From positions 124,001 through 188,000 of the forward strand of contig NZ_JAGGKK010000001.1 of the NCBI RefSeq assembly GCF_017873675.1: a DNA stretch of 64,000 bases. The letters are read 5' to 3'. This document shows, piece after piece, positions 27,658 through 38,063 of this stretch. The notes beneath the pieces were generated by a model that was given only the letters and a program-made list of their open reading frames with translations, was not told the origin of the DNA and ran no database searches. Every line of letters begins with the position of its first letter. Within the stretch, counting starts at the first letter, position 1. Source of the stretch: Virgibacillus litoralis (GTDB lineage Bacteria; Bacillota; Bacilli; Bacillales; Amphibacillaceae). A program made the translations under genes and the position numbers.

Positions 27658-28569
27658 ATGCCTTATAAATCGCGTATGAAATCGAATGAATTAATAATCT
27701 TAGAATTATTAAGCAAACGAATGAATTTAGATAGCAAGGTAAGGCAGTACTATTTCAATCTAAAAAAAGGCTACGAAGGAGAGGTGTTATTTGATAGCTT
27801 AACAGAAAAACTACAGTGTGAATGCTTGATATTAAATGATTTGTTACTGATAGTAAATAATACCACATTCCAAATTGACTCCCTCATCATCATGGCAGGA
27901 AAGATCTATTTTTTTGAAGTGAAAAACTATAAAGGCGATTATTATTATGAGTATGATAAGCTATTCAAGAAACCCAACTTAGAAGTTATTAATCCATATC
28001 ACCAATTGAGCAGAAGCGAATCCTTACTACGTCAGTTACTTCTCAGCCTCGGATTCAAACTCCAAATTGATGCTTCCATAGTCTTTATTAATCCTAAATT
28101 CACCTTATACCAAGCACCTCTAGATAAACCAATTATTTTTCCAACTCAAGTTAAGCAATACATGGAAAATTTAAATGTAATACCTTCAAAATTAACTGAA
28201 AGTCATAAAAAACTTGCAGAAAAATTATTGTCGTTGAATAACACAGATTCTCCTTATAAACAAATACCTTCCTACAATTATGACCAACTAAAAAAAGGGA
28301 CTACCTGTGCTAAATGTGATTCATTTTCCGTGTCTATAATGAAAAGGAAATGTGTTTGTCACGACTGTGGAGATAGAGAGCCGATTACAAGCGCTGTATT
28401 AAGAAGTGTTAAAGAATTTAAGATTCTATTCCCCAATGGAAAGATTACTACCAATCTCATTCATGATTGGTGTCAAGTAGTGCAACCGAAAAGGACGATT
28501 CGAAAAATACTACCAACTTCCATATTGTCGGGGTTCATCAGTGGACTTACTACGAATAAAATTTTATGA
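27658..28569 (+). CDS. NERD-domain protein with C-terminal zinc-ribbon-like motif
   Basis: 303 residues. The NERD (nuclease-related) domain spans about 35-150, with FQIDSLIIMAGKIYFFEVKNYKG supplying the D...E-x-K residues of a PD-(D/E)XK-like site. Near residues 218-240 CAKC...CVCHDCGD looks like a zinc ribbon. NERD proteins are suspected DNA-processing enzymes; activity unproven. The ATG at 27658 follows AAGAGGAGGT. It is divergent from czrA, stands alone, and is followed by a repetitive region. Confidence 0.85.
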   Translation: MPYKSRMKSNELIILELLSKRMNLDSKVRQYYFNLKKGYEGEVLFDSLTEKLQCECLILNDLLLIVNNTTFQIDSLIIMAGKIYFFEVKNYKGDYYYEYDKLFKKPNLEVINPYHQLSRSESLLRQLLLSLGFKLQIDASIVFINPKFTLYQAPLDKPIIFPTQVKQYMENLNVIPSKLTESHKKLAEKLLSLNNTDSPYKQIPSYNYDQLKKGTTCAKCDSFSVSIMKRKCVCHDCGDREPITSAVLRSVKEFKILFPNGKITTNLIHDWCQVVQPKRTIRKILPTSILSGFISGLTTNKIL

Positions 28570-28845
28570 TGCCTTTAGTCCTTCATTACCTCGATGAAGG
28601 ACTTTTTGCTGGCTTCAACTCCAGTTTTGCGCTCTCATCTCTTTCATGAGAACCCTTTCGACAGCTTCAACTCCACTTTTGCGCTCTCATCTCTTTCATG
28701 AGAACCTTTTCGACAGCTTCATCACCACTTTTGCGCTCTCATCCCTTTCATGAGAACCCTTTCGACAGCTTCAACTCCAGTTTTGCGCTCTCATCCCTCC
28801 GTAATCAGGGTGGCACTCCGGTTCATGTGCGACGAAACTAGTCAT
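28570..28845. repeat. 52-bp tandem repeat, four copies, ending in a T-box-like motif
   Basis: Copies start at 28612, 28664, 28716 and 28768, exactly 52 bp apart. Each contains GCTTCAACTCCA, TTTTGCGCTCTCATC and TTTCATGAGAACC. The last copy diverges after TCATCCCT into CGTAATCAGGGTGGCACTCCGGTTCAT (28800-28826), close to the T-box antiterminator motif seen at 34212. No gene lies in this interval. Confidence 0.9.
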
Positions 28846-30033
28846 TTAATCCATTTCCAAATAACTGCAAGCAACATGACCCACTGATTTGGCTGCAACT
28901 AGTATCGCATCCTCGTCAATATCGAATTTGGGGTGGTGGTTGAAGTAAGGTTTTGCGACACCTTTTGGGGTACAACCAATAAAGAAGTAAGAACCAGGAA
29001 TTTTTTCCAAGTAATACGCAAAATCATCTGATGGTGCCATCCTAGGAAATTCTTTGACTTCTGTAATGTCTTTATCCTTAACCCCTTCCAAGCTCCCTGC
29101 AACAAATGCAGTCAATTCAGGATCATTATATAATGGTGGATAGTCAGGTGTATACGTTAGTTCACAAGTTACCCCAAACAATTCTTCCAATCCATTCACA
29201 ATCCGATGAAATTCCTTGTCGATAACTGCTTGTGTTTCATCATTCGAATAACGAATATCGCCTTCAAGCTCAATGCTGTCTTTAATAACGTTAAAGCTGC
29301 CTTTCCCATCAAATGAACCAATTGTTACGACACCAGTTGCCAGCGGGTCTACCCTGCGACTGATAATCGTTTGTACTGCAGTTACAAAGTAGGAACCTGC
29401 CACGATAGCGTCATTTGCTTTATGTGGGGATGATCCATGCCCTCCGCTTGCTTGTACCCGCAATTTAAAATAAGTACGTCCATTAAAAGAATATCCACTA
29501 TGATAGCCAACTGTTCCTGCTTTCGCCATTGGTAATACATGAATGCCAAAGATTGCCTCTAATTCATCAAGTTTTCCAGAATCCATAATGCTTTTTGCAC
29601 CACCAGGAGGCTGTTCCTCTGCGTGTTGATGAATAATTTTAATGGTTCCTTTGATGTTTTCCTTTAATCGGATGAGACAGTCGGCCAAAATTAACAGATA
29701 TGCTGTATGGGCATCGTGTCCACACGCATGCATCACACCTTCAGTGCTTGATTTAAAAGGAACATCTGCTTCTTCTTTGATTGGCAACGCATCAAAATCA
29801 GCACGGAGTCCGATTGTTTTGCCCGGCAATTCCCCTTTTATCGTTACAATGATTCCAAGTCCATTTCCGACATTCGTTTCTACTTCAACATCCTTCCCAT
29901 TGTAAAAATCGGCAATATAGGCTGCTGTTTTTTCTTCTTTAAAAGAAAGCTCAGGATGCTCATGTAAATAGCGACGAATCTTAATCATTTCATCTTCCTG
30001 TTCTTCAAGCATTGTCATTAATTCATTTCTCAT
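28846..30033 (-). CDS. M20-family amidohydrolase (N-acyl amino acid hydrolase type)
   Basis: 395 residues of the AmhX/HipO/YxeP group: GLRADFDALPI, HACGHDAHTAYLL and HAEEQPPGGAKSIMDSG hold the metal ligands and the catalytic Glu pair, and KANDAIVAG lies in the dimerisation lid. It probably removes acyl groups from N-acyl amino acids or indole-acetyl conjugates; the exact substrate is unknown. The ATG at 30033 follows AAAGGGGGCC; the frame extends to 30123 without a site. A hairpin separates it from the thioesterase upstream. Confidence 0.9.
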   Translation of the reverse strand: MRNELMTMLEEQEDEMIKIRRYLHEHPELSFKEEKTAAYIADFYNGKDVEVETNVGNGLGIIVTIKGELPGKTIGLRADFDALPIKEEADVPFKSSTEGVMHACGHDAHTAYLLILADCLIRLKENIKGTIKIIHQHAEEQPPGGAKSIMDSGKLDELEAIFGIHVLPMAKAGTVGYHSGYSFNGRTYFKLRVQASGGHGSSPHKANDAIVAGSYFVTAVQTIISRRVDPLATGVVTIGSFDGKGSFNVIKDSIELEGDIRYSNDETQAVIDKEFHRIVNGLEELFGVTCELTYTPDYPPLYNDPELTAFVAGSLEGVKDKDITEVKEFPRMAPSDDFAYYLEKIPGSYFFIGCTPKGVAKPYFNHHPKFDIDEDAILVAAKSVGHVACSYLEMD

Positions 30034-30217
30034 CAAGTAAGGCCCCCTTTCAATTTTGGTTAGATAAAACAAGCCTAATGTGATTTGCCATTGTTGTTGA
30101 ATTGAATAGAAATTAAGTATCATCCATATGTGTCATATTCTTTACTTTTTTTCATTAATTACAATGAAAACCGCTTGTAAAGATTTAATCATACCCATTT
30201 CGAGTCAAAAGTCACAC

Positions 30218-30248
30218 CCAAAAATGACCATCAAATTGATGGTCAACT
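30218..30248 (-). terminator. Terminator after the thioesterase gene
   Basis: Minus strand GTTGACCATCAATTTGATGGTCATTTTT: perfect stem with a T-run. Confidence 0.8.
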
Positions 30249-30289
30249 CTGGATTTTTTATTAAAACTGTCTTTTTCACTCGCTAATTT

Positions 30290-30754
30290 CTATATTAAAT
30301 TTTGAAGAACAGTATAAACTTCAGGAGCAACTTTATTGATGCGTGCTGGTTTCCACTCCTGATTTACCCACATATGCATTGTTGAACCTTTTGCAAGCAG
30401 CTCTCCGAAAGGTTCAACTATTTCGTTCCCCTCGCTTCGTTTGAACTCCTCTTCACTAATTTTTCTGGCCTCATATAAAAACTCCAATCGCACTGGAGAA
30501 GCGTTAGCTATTTTCGTAAATATAGCGATACAATCGTCAAAGTGGGCAGACTTTTTATAATTCACATTTACATCTATTACCGGGAGAAGAAGACCTAGGA
30601 ATTCCATCTTTTTATAAGCAATCCCGTAATGACGCATCCATTCGGTACGGCCAACTTCAAACCAGGTTACATAATTGCCATGATGTACGATGCCCATTTG
30701 GTCCGTGTCCTTATACTGGACACGCAACTTTTCTTGTTGCCAGGCTTCTGCCAT
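30290..30754 (-). CDS. Hotdog-fold acyl-CoA thioesterase (YbgC/FadM type)
   Basis: 154 residues with DTDQMGIVHHGNYVTWFEVGRTEW, the 4HBT signature in which the Asp of DTD..G is catalytic. It hydrolyses acyl-CoA or acyl-ACP. It follows an acyl-activating ligase and a ketoacyl synthase on the same strand, with one R1 repeat inserted before it, and a terminator closes the group. A role in releasing the product of that group is inferred. Ribosome site GGGAGGAATAAA. Confidence 0.88.
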   Translation of the reverse strand: MAEAWQQEKLRVQYKDTDQMGIVHHGNYVTWFEVGRTEWMRHYGIAYKKMEFLGLLLPVIDVNVNYKKSAHFDDCIAIFTKIANASPVRLEFLYEARKISEEEFKRSEGNEIVEPFGELLAKGSTMHMWVNQEWKPARINKVAPEVYTVLQNLI

Positions 30755-30772
30755 TTTTTATTCCTCCCGTCA

Positions 30773-30865
30773 TTAGAAAACTTGGCTTATCGCCAAGCCT
30801 TAATATAGATAAGCCTTAGTTGCGCTTATGCAGTAAGAAAGTATTTATACTTTCTTAACTGCTAA
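30773..30865 (+). repeat. Dispersed repeat R1, reference copy
   Basis: 93 bp: TTAGAAAA, hairpin CTTGGC-TTATC-GCCAAG, spacer AATATAGATAAGCCTTAGTTG, core CGCTTATGC, and the long hairpin AGTAAGAAAGTAT-TT-ATACTTTCTTAACT. It is nearly identical to the copy at 52111. It lies between the acyl ligase and thioesterase genes. Confidence 0.9.
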
Positions 30866-30873
30866 AAATTCCA

Positions 30874-32616
30874 TCAATTACTTTTTGATAGTCTTTCTTC
30901 TGCTATTTCCGTTAAACGGAATTTCTGCACTTTTCCTGTGCTCGTCATTGGCCACTCAGAAGAATCTATAAACCAAATATGACGTGGAATTTTAAAACGG
31001 GCAAGGCGGGAAGAACACCAGTCTATAATATCCCTTCGTGTACAGGTCTCACCCTCTATTAATTCAATAAAACCAGCACCTATTTCTGTTGTTAGGGCGT
31101 CCGGTACGCCAATAACGCTTACTTGACTGACTGCTGGATGATGTGAGATCGCTATTTCCACCTCACGAGGAGATACCAACTCACCTGATACCTTATACAT
31201 TTCTTTACTTCTGCCAAGCACCTGGATATATCCATTTTCGTCAATTCTTCCAACATCCCCTGTACGCAGCCATCCATCTTTATCAATTGTCTTTGCCGTT
31301 TCTTCCTGCTTTTTATAATAACCTCGGGTAACCGTAGCACCCCTAACTGCAAGTTCGCCGACAGAACCAGCAGGCAAATCTGCCCCGGTATCCCGATCAA
31401 TCGTTTTATACTGTACTGCACTGCCATTAAATTCCGGAAGTCCACTGACCCCATTGAGCTTAGGACGTCCAACCCTTGAAGAAATGCGTTCAAGCTTATC
31501 ACCAATTTCCGTCGTAACCCCTGATGACGCCACCTCTGTTTGACCATATCCAGTAATTATTTCGGTTAACCCAAGTACGTCTATTGCCTTTTTCCATACA
31601 GGAACTGGGGCTGGTGCTGCACCACACCACATGGCGAAAAGGTTGGATAAATCAAATTCAGAAACACGCGGGTGATTCAATAATGGGACCAATGTGGAAG
31701 GTACACACAGATAATCGTTTGCTTTGTGTTTCTCCATTAACTGCAGTGATAAAAGCGGAGATGCCCCAAGTGCTGATATGAACGAACCACCGACAAAGGA
31801 CATCGCCAAAATCGCCTCAATAATAGCAAAGCAATGATAAAATGGCAGAGGCGCATATGTCACCCGCCCATCTTCAATTGCTCTGCTCATACATGTACCA
31901 TATCCAGATTGAAGAAGCATATCATCTGTAAGCATTACACCTTTTGGGCTCCCGGTAGAACCGGATGTATACATTATGATAGCAACCTCATCTGGATAAA
32001 GGGACTCCCCCCACCTTTGTTCCAGTTCCTCATCTGTAACAGATTCTGAGCCTTTGATAAAGTCATCCCATGTTAGAAAATGATCTTTGATAGAATCCTG
32101 TTTTTCATTTTCAAAGCAAATAACTTGCTCTAACTCACTATTTTCTTGAAAATCCGCTTCATCCAGTAATTCAGAGATTGCTTCACCATGTTGTTTATCC
32201 TTTATCGTTTGCTCTAAAATTAAATATTGCGTGTCTGACTGGGAAATTATATATCTCAACTCATCCTTCGTGAGCATCCCATTGATTGGGATAAATACTG
32301 CTCCAACTAGAGAAGAGGCAATCATCAATGATGGAAATGTGGAATCATTATCCATTAAAACCGCCAAATGATCTCTTCGCTTCACCCCTAGTTTTATAAA
32401 TGCCTTCGCATATTGAACAGCTCTGTCCCAGACTTCTCCATATGTGAATTCTTCATTATTTATGTAAATATAAGGCCTATCTTTATATTGACTGCATGCT
32501 TTTGAAAAGTGTCTCGCAATTGTATCCCGTGGCCATACTGGAAAAAGTTCCTCTAATACCTTTCGTCTTTCCGAAACACTCTGACTTAGAGTTGTTTCAT
32601 TTGTGATTGAAGACAT
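30874..32616 (-). CDS. AMP-forming acyl-CoA synthetase / acyl ligase
   Basis: 580-residue ANL-superfamily enzyme. P-loop MYTSGSTGSPKGV, the GYGQTE motif, the hinge GWLRTGDVGRID and the C-terminal catalytic Lys in SSTGKVQKF are all present, so the enzyme should be active. It forms acyl-AMP and then acyl-CoA (or acyl-ACP) from a carboxylic acid. The sequence resembles fatty-acid/aryl-acid CoA ligases; substrate not predictable. AAGGAGGAATAT precedes the start, 45 nt after the ketoacyl synthase, so the two are co-transcribed. Confidence 0.9.
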   Translation of the reverse strand: MSSITNETTLSQSVSERRKVLEELFPVWPRDTIARHFSKACSQYKDRPYIYINNEEFTYGEVWDRAVQYAKAFIKLGVKRRDHLAVLMDNDSTFPSLMIASSLVGAVFIPINGMLTKDELRYIISQSDTQYLILEQTIKDKQHGEAISELLDEADFQENSELEQVICFENEKQDSIKDHFLTWDDFIKGSESVTDEELEQRWGESLYPDEVAIIMYTSGSTGSPKGVMLTDDMLLQSGYGTCMSRAIEDGRVTYAPLPFYHCFAIIEAILAMSFVGGSFISALGASPLLSLQLMEKHKANDYLCVPSTLVPLLNHPRVSEFDLSNLFAMWCGAAPAPVPVWKKAIDVLGLTEIITGYGQTEVASSGVTTEIGDKLERISSRVGRPKLNGVSGLPEFNGSAVQYKTIDRDTGADLPAGSVGELAVRGATVTRGYYKKQEETAKTIDKDGWLRTGDVGRIDENGYIQVLGRSKEMYKVSGELVSPREVEIAISHHPAVSQVSVIGVPDALTTEIGAGFIELIEGETCTRRDIIDWCSSRLARFKIPRHIWFIDSSEWPMTSTGKVQKFRLTEIAEERLSKSN

Positions 32617-32661
32617 TCATATTCCTCCTTTATGTTTTTATGAAAAAAATATCGCAAAAAG

Positions 32662-33891
32662 TCAGCCCTTTTTAAAAGCAATAACAGCATTATGACCGCC
32701 AAATCCAAATCCATTGGATAAAGCAATAGTAATGTCACCTTTAACAGCTTTATTTCCTACATAATCCAAGTCACATTCTGGATCTGGACTTTTCAGATTT
32801 ATCGTCGGCGGAAAAATATTTTCTGCTATACTTTTCAGTGTAATTATTGCCTCAATGGCTCCTGCTGCACCAAACAAATGACCTGTCATGGATTTCGTCG
32901 AACTGACTTTGAGATGTTGAGCATGTTCCCCAAAGGATTCTTTAATCGCTTTTGTCTCGGAAATATCACCCGCCGGAGTACTTGTCCCATGGACATTAAT
33001 ATAGTCTATATCTTCTGGCTGAACCTGTGCCCGCTCCATTGCCAGCTTCATCGCTTTTGCAGCTCCTTGAGAATCCGGCGCTGTAATATGGTATGCATCT
33101 GTTGTACTTCCATAACCGATAATTTCACCAAGTATAGGTGCACCACGATTTTTTGCATGTTCATATTCTTCCAAAAATAAAACACCTGCTCCCTCTGACA
33201 TAACAAAGCCGTCACGGTTAAGGTCAAATGGACGAGAAGCCGTTTCAGGTGTGTCATTTTTCGTTGACATCGCACGCATTTTTGAAAACCCGGCAAAATA
33301 AAGTGGTGTAATGGTGGCCTCTGCCCCACCTGCTAAAATTGCATCTGAATATCCATGAGCAATATTTAAATAAGCTTCACCAATAGCATGATTGCTCGTC
33401 GCACAAGCAGAAACCGTTGCAAAGCTTGGTCCACGAAACCCTGTCTTAATCGCAACTAATCCCGAAGCTATATTATTTATAGACGTTGGGATTAAGAACG
33501 GAGACACCCGTTTCGCACCTTTTTCCAGCATTGTTTTATGATTATGTAATAGTGTTTGCAGACCTCCCGCACCGGAGCCAATATAAATTCCAACTCGATC
33601 CTTATCCACTGTATCCAAATCTATTTTTGACTGTGCCAATGCTTGCATTGCAGCAGCATACCCATATTGTGTGAACAAATCATACTGTTTTATTTCCTTA
33701 GCTTCAAGGTATTTCTCCCCATGAAAATCATCTATATAACCCGCAATTTTTGTGTTAATATCCTCATATTCCTCGGACTCCAACTGTTTAATGCCGGACT
33801 TTCCCTTCTTTATGTTATCCCAAAGGGTTTCAGTATCATTTCCTAGAGGTGAAATAGCACCCGTCCCTGTAACCACAACTCTACGTTTCAA
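32662..33891 (-). CDS. FabF-like 3-oxoacyl-ACP synthase (second KAS II)
   Basis: 409 residues, condensing-enzyme fold with the Cys-His-His triad: Cys in SACATSNHAIG, His in NVHGTSTPAGD, and His in MTGHLFGAAG. It elongates acyl chains with malonyl-ACP. It is distinct from the housekeeping fabF at 36796. It starts at TTG 33891 after AAAGGAAG; the frame is open to 33951. First gene of the synthase-ligase group, without the FapR-like site seen at fabH, so its control probably differs. No dedicated ACP is visible. Confidence 0.88.
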   Translation of the reverse strand: MKRRVVVTGTGAISPLGNDTETLWDNIKKGKSGIKQLESEEYEDINTKIAGYIDDFHGEKYLEAKEIKQYDLFTQYGYAAAMQALAQSKIDLDTVDKDRVGIYIGSGAGGLQTLLHNHKTMLEKGAKRVSPFLIPTSINNIASGLVAIKTGFRGPSFATVSACATSNHAIGEAYLNIAHGYSDAILAGGAEATITPLYFAGFSKMRAMSTKNDTPETASRPFDLNRDGFVMSEGAGVLFLEEYEHAKNRGAPILGEIIGYGSTTDAYHITAPDSQGAAKAMKLAMERAQVQPEDIDYINVHGTSTPAGDISETKAIKESFGEHAQHLKVSSTKSMTGHLFGAAGAIEAIITLKSIAENIFPPTINLKSPDPECDLDYVGNKAVKGDITIALSNGFGFGGHNAVIAFKKG

Positions 33892-34049
33892 GCTAACTCT
33901 TCCTTTCAACATTTCATAATTAGCGCTCAATTCATACCAGTATTTTATCATAATTGAAATTATTATGTTAATTTGTTAAACGGCTACCTGGACTATACTA
34001 GTAGTAGAAAAACTACACCATTTTTCTCGTACTTGATTTTCTCCACTAT

Positions 34050-35303
<1,254 letters not shown>

Positions 35304-35304
35304 T

Positions 35305-35348
35305 AAATAAGGGTGCTTCGATTTTAATTTATCGAAGCACCCTTTTTG
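35305..35348 (+). terminator. Terminator after trpS
   Basis: AAGGGTGCTTCGAT...ATCGAAGCACCCTTTTT, strong stem with T-run. Confidence 0.9.
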
Positions 35349-35362
35349 TAAGCATTTACTGT

Positions 35363-35467
35363 GAACTTTATCGTTTTTATGTCGAACTTTATCTATTCTG
35401 CGTCGATCTTTATCGATTCCGGCAGCATGTTTATCGATCCCGTGTCGAACTTTATCTATTCAGCCAT
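35363..35467. repeat. 21-bp period tandem array
   Basis: Five units start at 35363, 35384, 35405, 35426 and 35447, exactly 21 bp apart; the consensus start is GAACTTTATCKATTC. It lies between trpS and yjbA, past the trpS terminator. Confidence 0.85.
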
Positions 35468-35489
35468 ATCTACCGTAAAATTCCGCAAT

Positions 35490-36251
35490 CTAATTCTGTT
35501 TCGATGTATTTTGCTCAGGAGCATGTTCAAGTTCCCACATTCTTTCCAAAAATGGTTGTCCTTTAATCATCTTACTGCACAATTCTTCATGCCCTATACT
35601 CCACCCTTGCTTAACTCCCTCATAAAGTGCTTCCCACACTTTATCCTCGTTCATATACCGGATATAAGGGTATTTTTTCGGATCCCATTCGGTCAGCCAG
35701 TAGCGAAGTTCTTCCAGGTTATTTGCAGTTCTCAATTGATCAAGGGCGATCATCAACAATTGCTTGAGCTGTCTTTCTCTACGCGTCAATCCATGAACAA
35801 GTTCTGGAGCCATCGAAAGCATATGATATTCTTTTTCGACTATTTCTCCTTCAAATTTAAACGATTCTGGTTTTGTGGTTTTAATCATATCAAACACAAG
35901 CTGCTCCTGACGTGGAATAAGTCTGCTTTTACGAATAGGGATCCGGTAGCCAATTGAATCAAAAGCGATTATATCCTTGCCATCCGTAACAACACACGCA
36001 TAATCAAGCATGGTTCTCTCTTGGCCTTTGCGGACATATGCACGTTTATGAATCATATCAAGAAGTCCTTTAGGTAAATCATGCATGTCATTTTCTATGT
36101 AGTTATAAAGCACCTCAGATATGTATAGTAATGGAACTTGATCTAACAGCTCTATCCCGTCCTCTTTTCGCCATTCATGAAAATAGCAAACACTATAGCC
36201 ATTTTCTTCACCTTCAAACCAATTAACCCAAACATCGTGTAAATACAACAT
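35490..36251 (-). CDS. yjbA: UPF0736 protein YjbA
   Basis: 253 residues matching the Bacillales-specific UPF0736 family ([41 protein letters not shown]-like end). No catalytic motif is recognised; soluble. In B. subtilis it is adjacent to trpS, as here. The ATG at 36251 follows GAGGG; the TTG at 36257 does not fit the ribosome site. Function unknown. Confidence 0.9.
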   Translation of the reverse strand: MLYLHDVWVNWFEGEENGYSVCYFHEWRKEDGIELLDQVPLLYISEVLYNYIENDMHDLPKGLLDMIHKRAYVRKGQERTMLDYACVVTDGKDIIAFDSIGYRIPIRKSRLIPRQEQLVFDMIKTTKPESFKFEGEIVEKEYHMLSMAPELVHGLTRRERQLKQLLMIALDQLRTANNLEELRYWLTEWDPKKYPYIRYMNEDKVWEALYEGVKQGWSIGHEELCSKMIKGQPFLERMWELEHAPEQNTSKQN

Positions 36252-36350
36252 AAACAACCCTCGTTTCTTTGCACTTTGTCTTTTTTAAAATGAAATCATT
36301 TAAAATACATTATGACCATCATGCAAAAAAATATTCGATTTGTGAGAAGT

Positions 36351-36557
36351 TTACATATTGTTAGGATATCGAAAAAGTGCAATTGCCATTAATACAAAGC
36401 CTATTGGTAAAAAATAACATTCCAGCCGTCCTGTTATAAAAATAAAATAATCCGCCCAGGAAATCCCTGAGGGCAAGAAATTCATGTATGCTATCGTTGT
36501 TACCCCACCTGTAACAGCTAGTCCAAAGCCTATCAAAAATAAAAAGACTGTACCCAT
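36351..36557 (-). CDS. Small membrane protein, 68 aa, conserved near fabF
   Basis: 68 residues, two membrane helices (about 3-24 and 48-64) separated by a short loop with SWADYFIFITGRLECYFLPIG. The TGRLECYFLP stretch looks family-conserved. GGTGGTGG precedes the ATG. An overlapping minus-strand frame (36361-36615) is less protein-like. Function unknown. It is divergent in spacing from both neighbours. Confidence 0.7.
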   Translation of the reverse strand: MGTVFLFLIGFGLAVTGGVTTIAYMNFLPSGISWADYFIFITGRLECYFLPIGFVLMAIALFRYPNNM

Positions 36558-36628
36558 TCATTTTCCACCACCCATGCTTGTCCAGTGTATTTTGTTTTAT
36601 TTTATGCATAGGCATTGGAATACATGAA

Positions 36629-36757
36629 TAGCTGTAGCAGATCGAGCCACGTCCTGTGGTGTCACCGGCACTAGTACGTCCTGTACGTCGGAGCTGGACG
36701 TCGCTGATTCGAAAGTCCAGTTATTCACAGCACTTAAATTAATTTCCTATACAATAA
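36629..36757. repeat. Dispersed repeat R2, partial copy
   Basis: Shares with the copy at 40845 the blocks GGAGCTGGACGTCGCTGATTC, AAGTCCAGTTATTCACAGC and TTTCCTATACAATAAAAAAA; the 5' half differs. It lies directly downstream of fabF. Confidence 0.7.
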
Positions 36758-36792
36758 AAAAAAGCTGACCTCTCAAGGCCAGCCTTTTACTT
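36755..36792 (-). terminator. Terminator after fabF
   Basis: Minus strand AAGGCTGGCCTTGAGAGGTCAGCTTTTTTTT. Confidence 0.88.
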
Positions 36793-36795
36793 AGA

Positions 36796-38034
36796 CTAGT
36801 TAAACTTTTTAAAAATCAACGAAACATTATGTCCACCGAATCCTAGTGAATTACTCATCACGACGTTGACATCCTGCTTCCGAGATCCGTTGGTAACATA
36901 ATCAAGATCACAATCCGGGTCTGGTGTTTCATAGTTCATTGTCCCGGGAATTTGACCGTCTGCAATCGATTTAATAGATATGACTGATTCAATACCACCA
37001 GCTGCTCCTAACAAATGCCCTGTCACACCTTTGGTCGATGATATTGGCAGTTTAGAAGCATATTCATCAAAAACCGTTTTGATTGCTACAGTTTCAAACT
37101 TATCATTAAGATGTGTACTTGTGCCGTGTGCATTCACATAGTCGACATCAGAAGGAGAAATCCCTGCATCTTTGATTGCATGCTGCATGGCACGTGCAGC
37201 TCCTTCGCCATTCTCTGCTGGAGCGGTAATGTGATAGGCATCGCCTGTAGCACCATAGCCAACAATCTCACCGTAAATGCTCGCACCACGTTCTTGTGCA
37301 GATTCTAGTGTTTCTAAAATTAGAATCCCTGCTCCTTCACCCATTACAAATCCATCACGATCTAAATCAAATGGTCGGCTTGCTTTTTTAGGATCTTCAT
37401 TTGTTGATAAAGCTTTTGCCGAAGAAAAACCCGCAAATGCCATATTCGTTATCGGTGCTTCGGTTCCGCCTGCAATGATATAGTCTGCGTCACCACGTGC
37501 AATAGCTTTAAAAGCATCACCAATAGAATTTGCGCCTGATGCACATGCTGTTACAGTACATGAGTTAATTCCTTTTGCACCAAACTGGATGGATACTTGA
37601 CCTGCTGCCATATCTGGAATCATCATTGGCACGAAGAAAGGACTTACACGACGGTATCCTTTTTCCATAAACTTCGTATGCTGATCTTCCAATGTTCCCA
37701 TTCCACCAATGCCAGAACCAATCCAAACTCCAACTCGATTAGCATTATTTTCATCAATTGTCAGATTTGCATCATCAATTGCCATTTTAGAAGCAGCCAC
37801 AGCATATTGTGTAAACAAATCCATCTTTCTCGCATCTTTCTTTTCCATGAAATGTGTTGGATCAAAATCCTTCACTTCTGCAGCTACATGAGCGGGAAAA
37901 TCATCTTTATTAAGTCTTGTTATATAATCAATTCCAGAATTCCCTGCGACAACGTTATCCCACATTGTCTGTACATCATTTCCTACGGGGGAAACTGATC
38001 CGAGTCCTGTTATAACTACTCTTCTTTCCTCCAT
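36796..38034 (-). CDS. fabF: 3-oxoacyl-ACP synthase II (FabF)
   Basis: 412 residues, housekeeping chain-elongating KAS II. The triad is Cys in [12 protein letters not shown], His in [11 protein letters not shown] and His in [11 protein letters not shown], in the usual places. It condenses acyl-ACP with malonyl-ACP in the cytoplasm. It follows fabH after a 29-nt gap as a fabH-fabF operon; control by FapR is expected from the site before fabH. A second FabF-like gene lies 3 kb away at 32662. Confidence 0.96.
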   Translation of the reverse strand: MEERRVVITGLGSVSPVGNDVQTMWDNVVAGNSGIDYITRLNKDDFPAHVAAEVKDFDPTHFMEKKDARKMDLFTQYAVAASKMAIDDANLTIDENNANRVGVWIGSGIGGMGTLEDQHTKFMEKGYRRVSPFFVPMMIPDMAAGQVSIQFGAKGINSCTVTACASGANSIGDAFKAIARGDADYIIAGGTEAPITNMAFAGFSSAKALSTNEDPKKASRPFDLDRDGFVMGEGAGILILETLESAQERGASIYGEIVGYGATGDAYHITAPAENGEGAARAMQHAIKDAGISPSDVDYVNAHGTSTHLNDKFETVAIKTVFDEYASKLPISSTKGVTGHLLGAAGGIESVISIKSIADGQIPGTMNYETPDPDCDLDYVTNGSRKQDVNVVMSNSLGFGGHNVSLIFKKFN

Positions 38035-38063
38035 TGAGTATTCCTCCTATGACGTAAACTAAA

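Noticed and set aside
28570-28845. CRISPR array
   Set aside because: The 52-bp units are contiguous near-identical copies without variable spacers.
35361-35957. 198-codon plus-strand frame
   Set aside because: It begins in the 21-bp array and then runs antisense to yjbA, which has clear family identity and a ribosome site.
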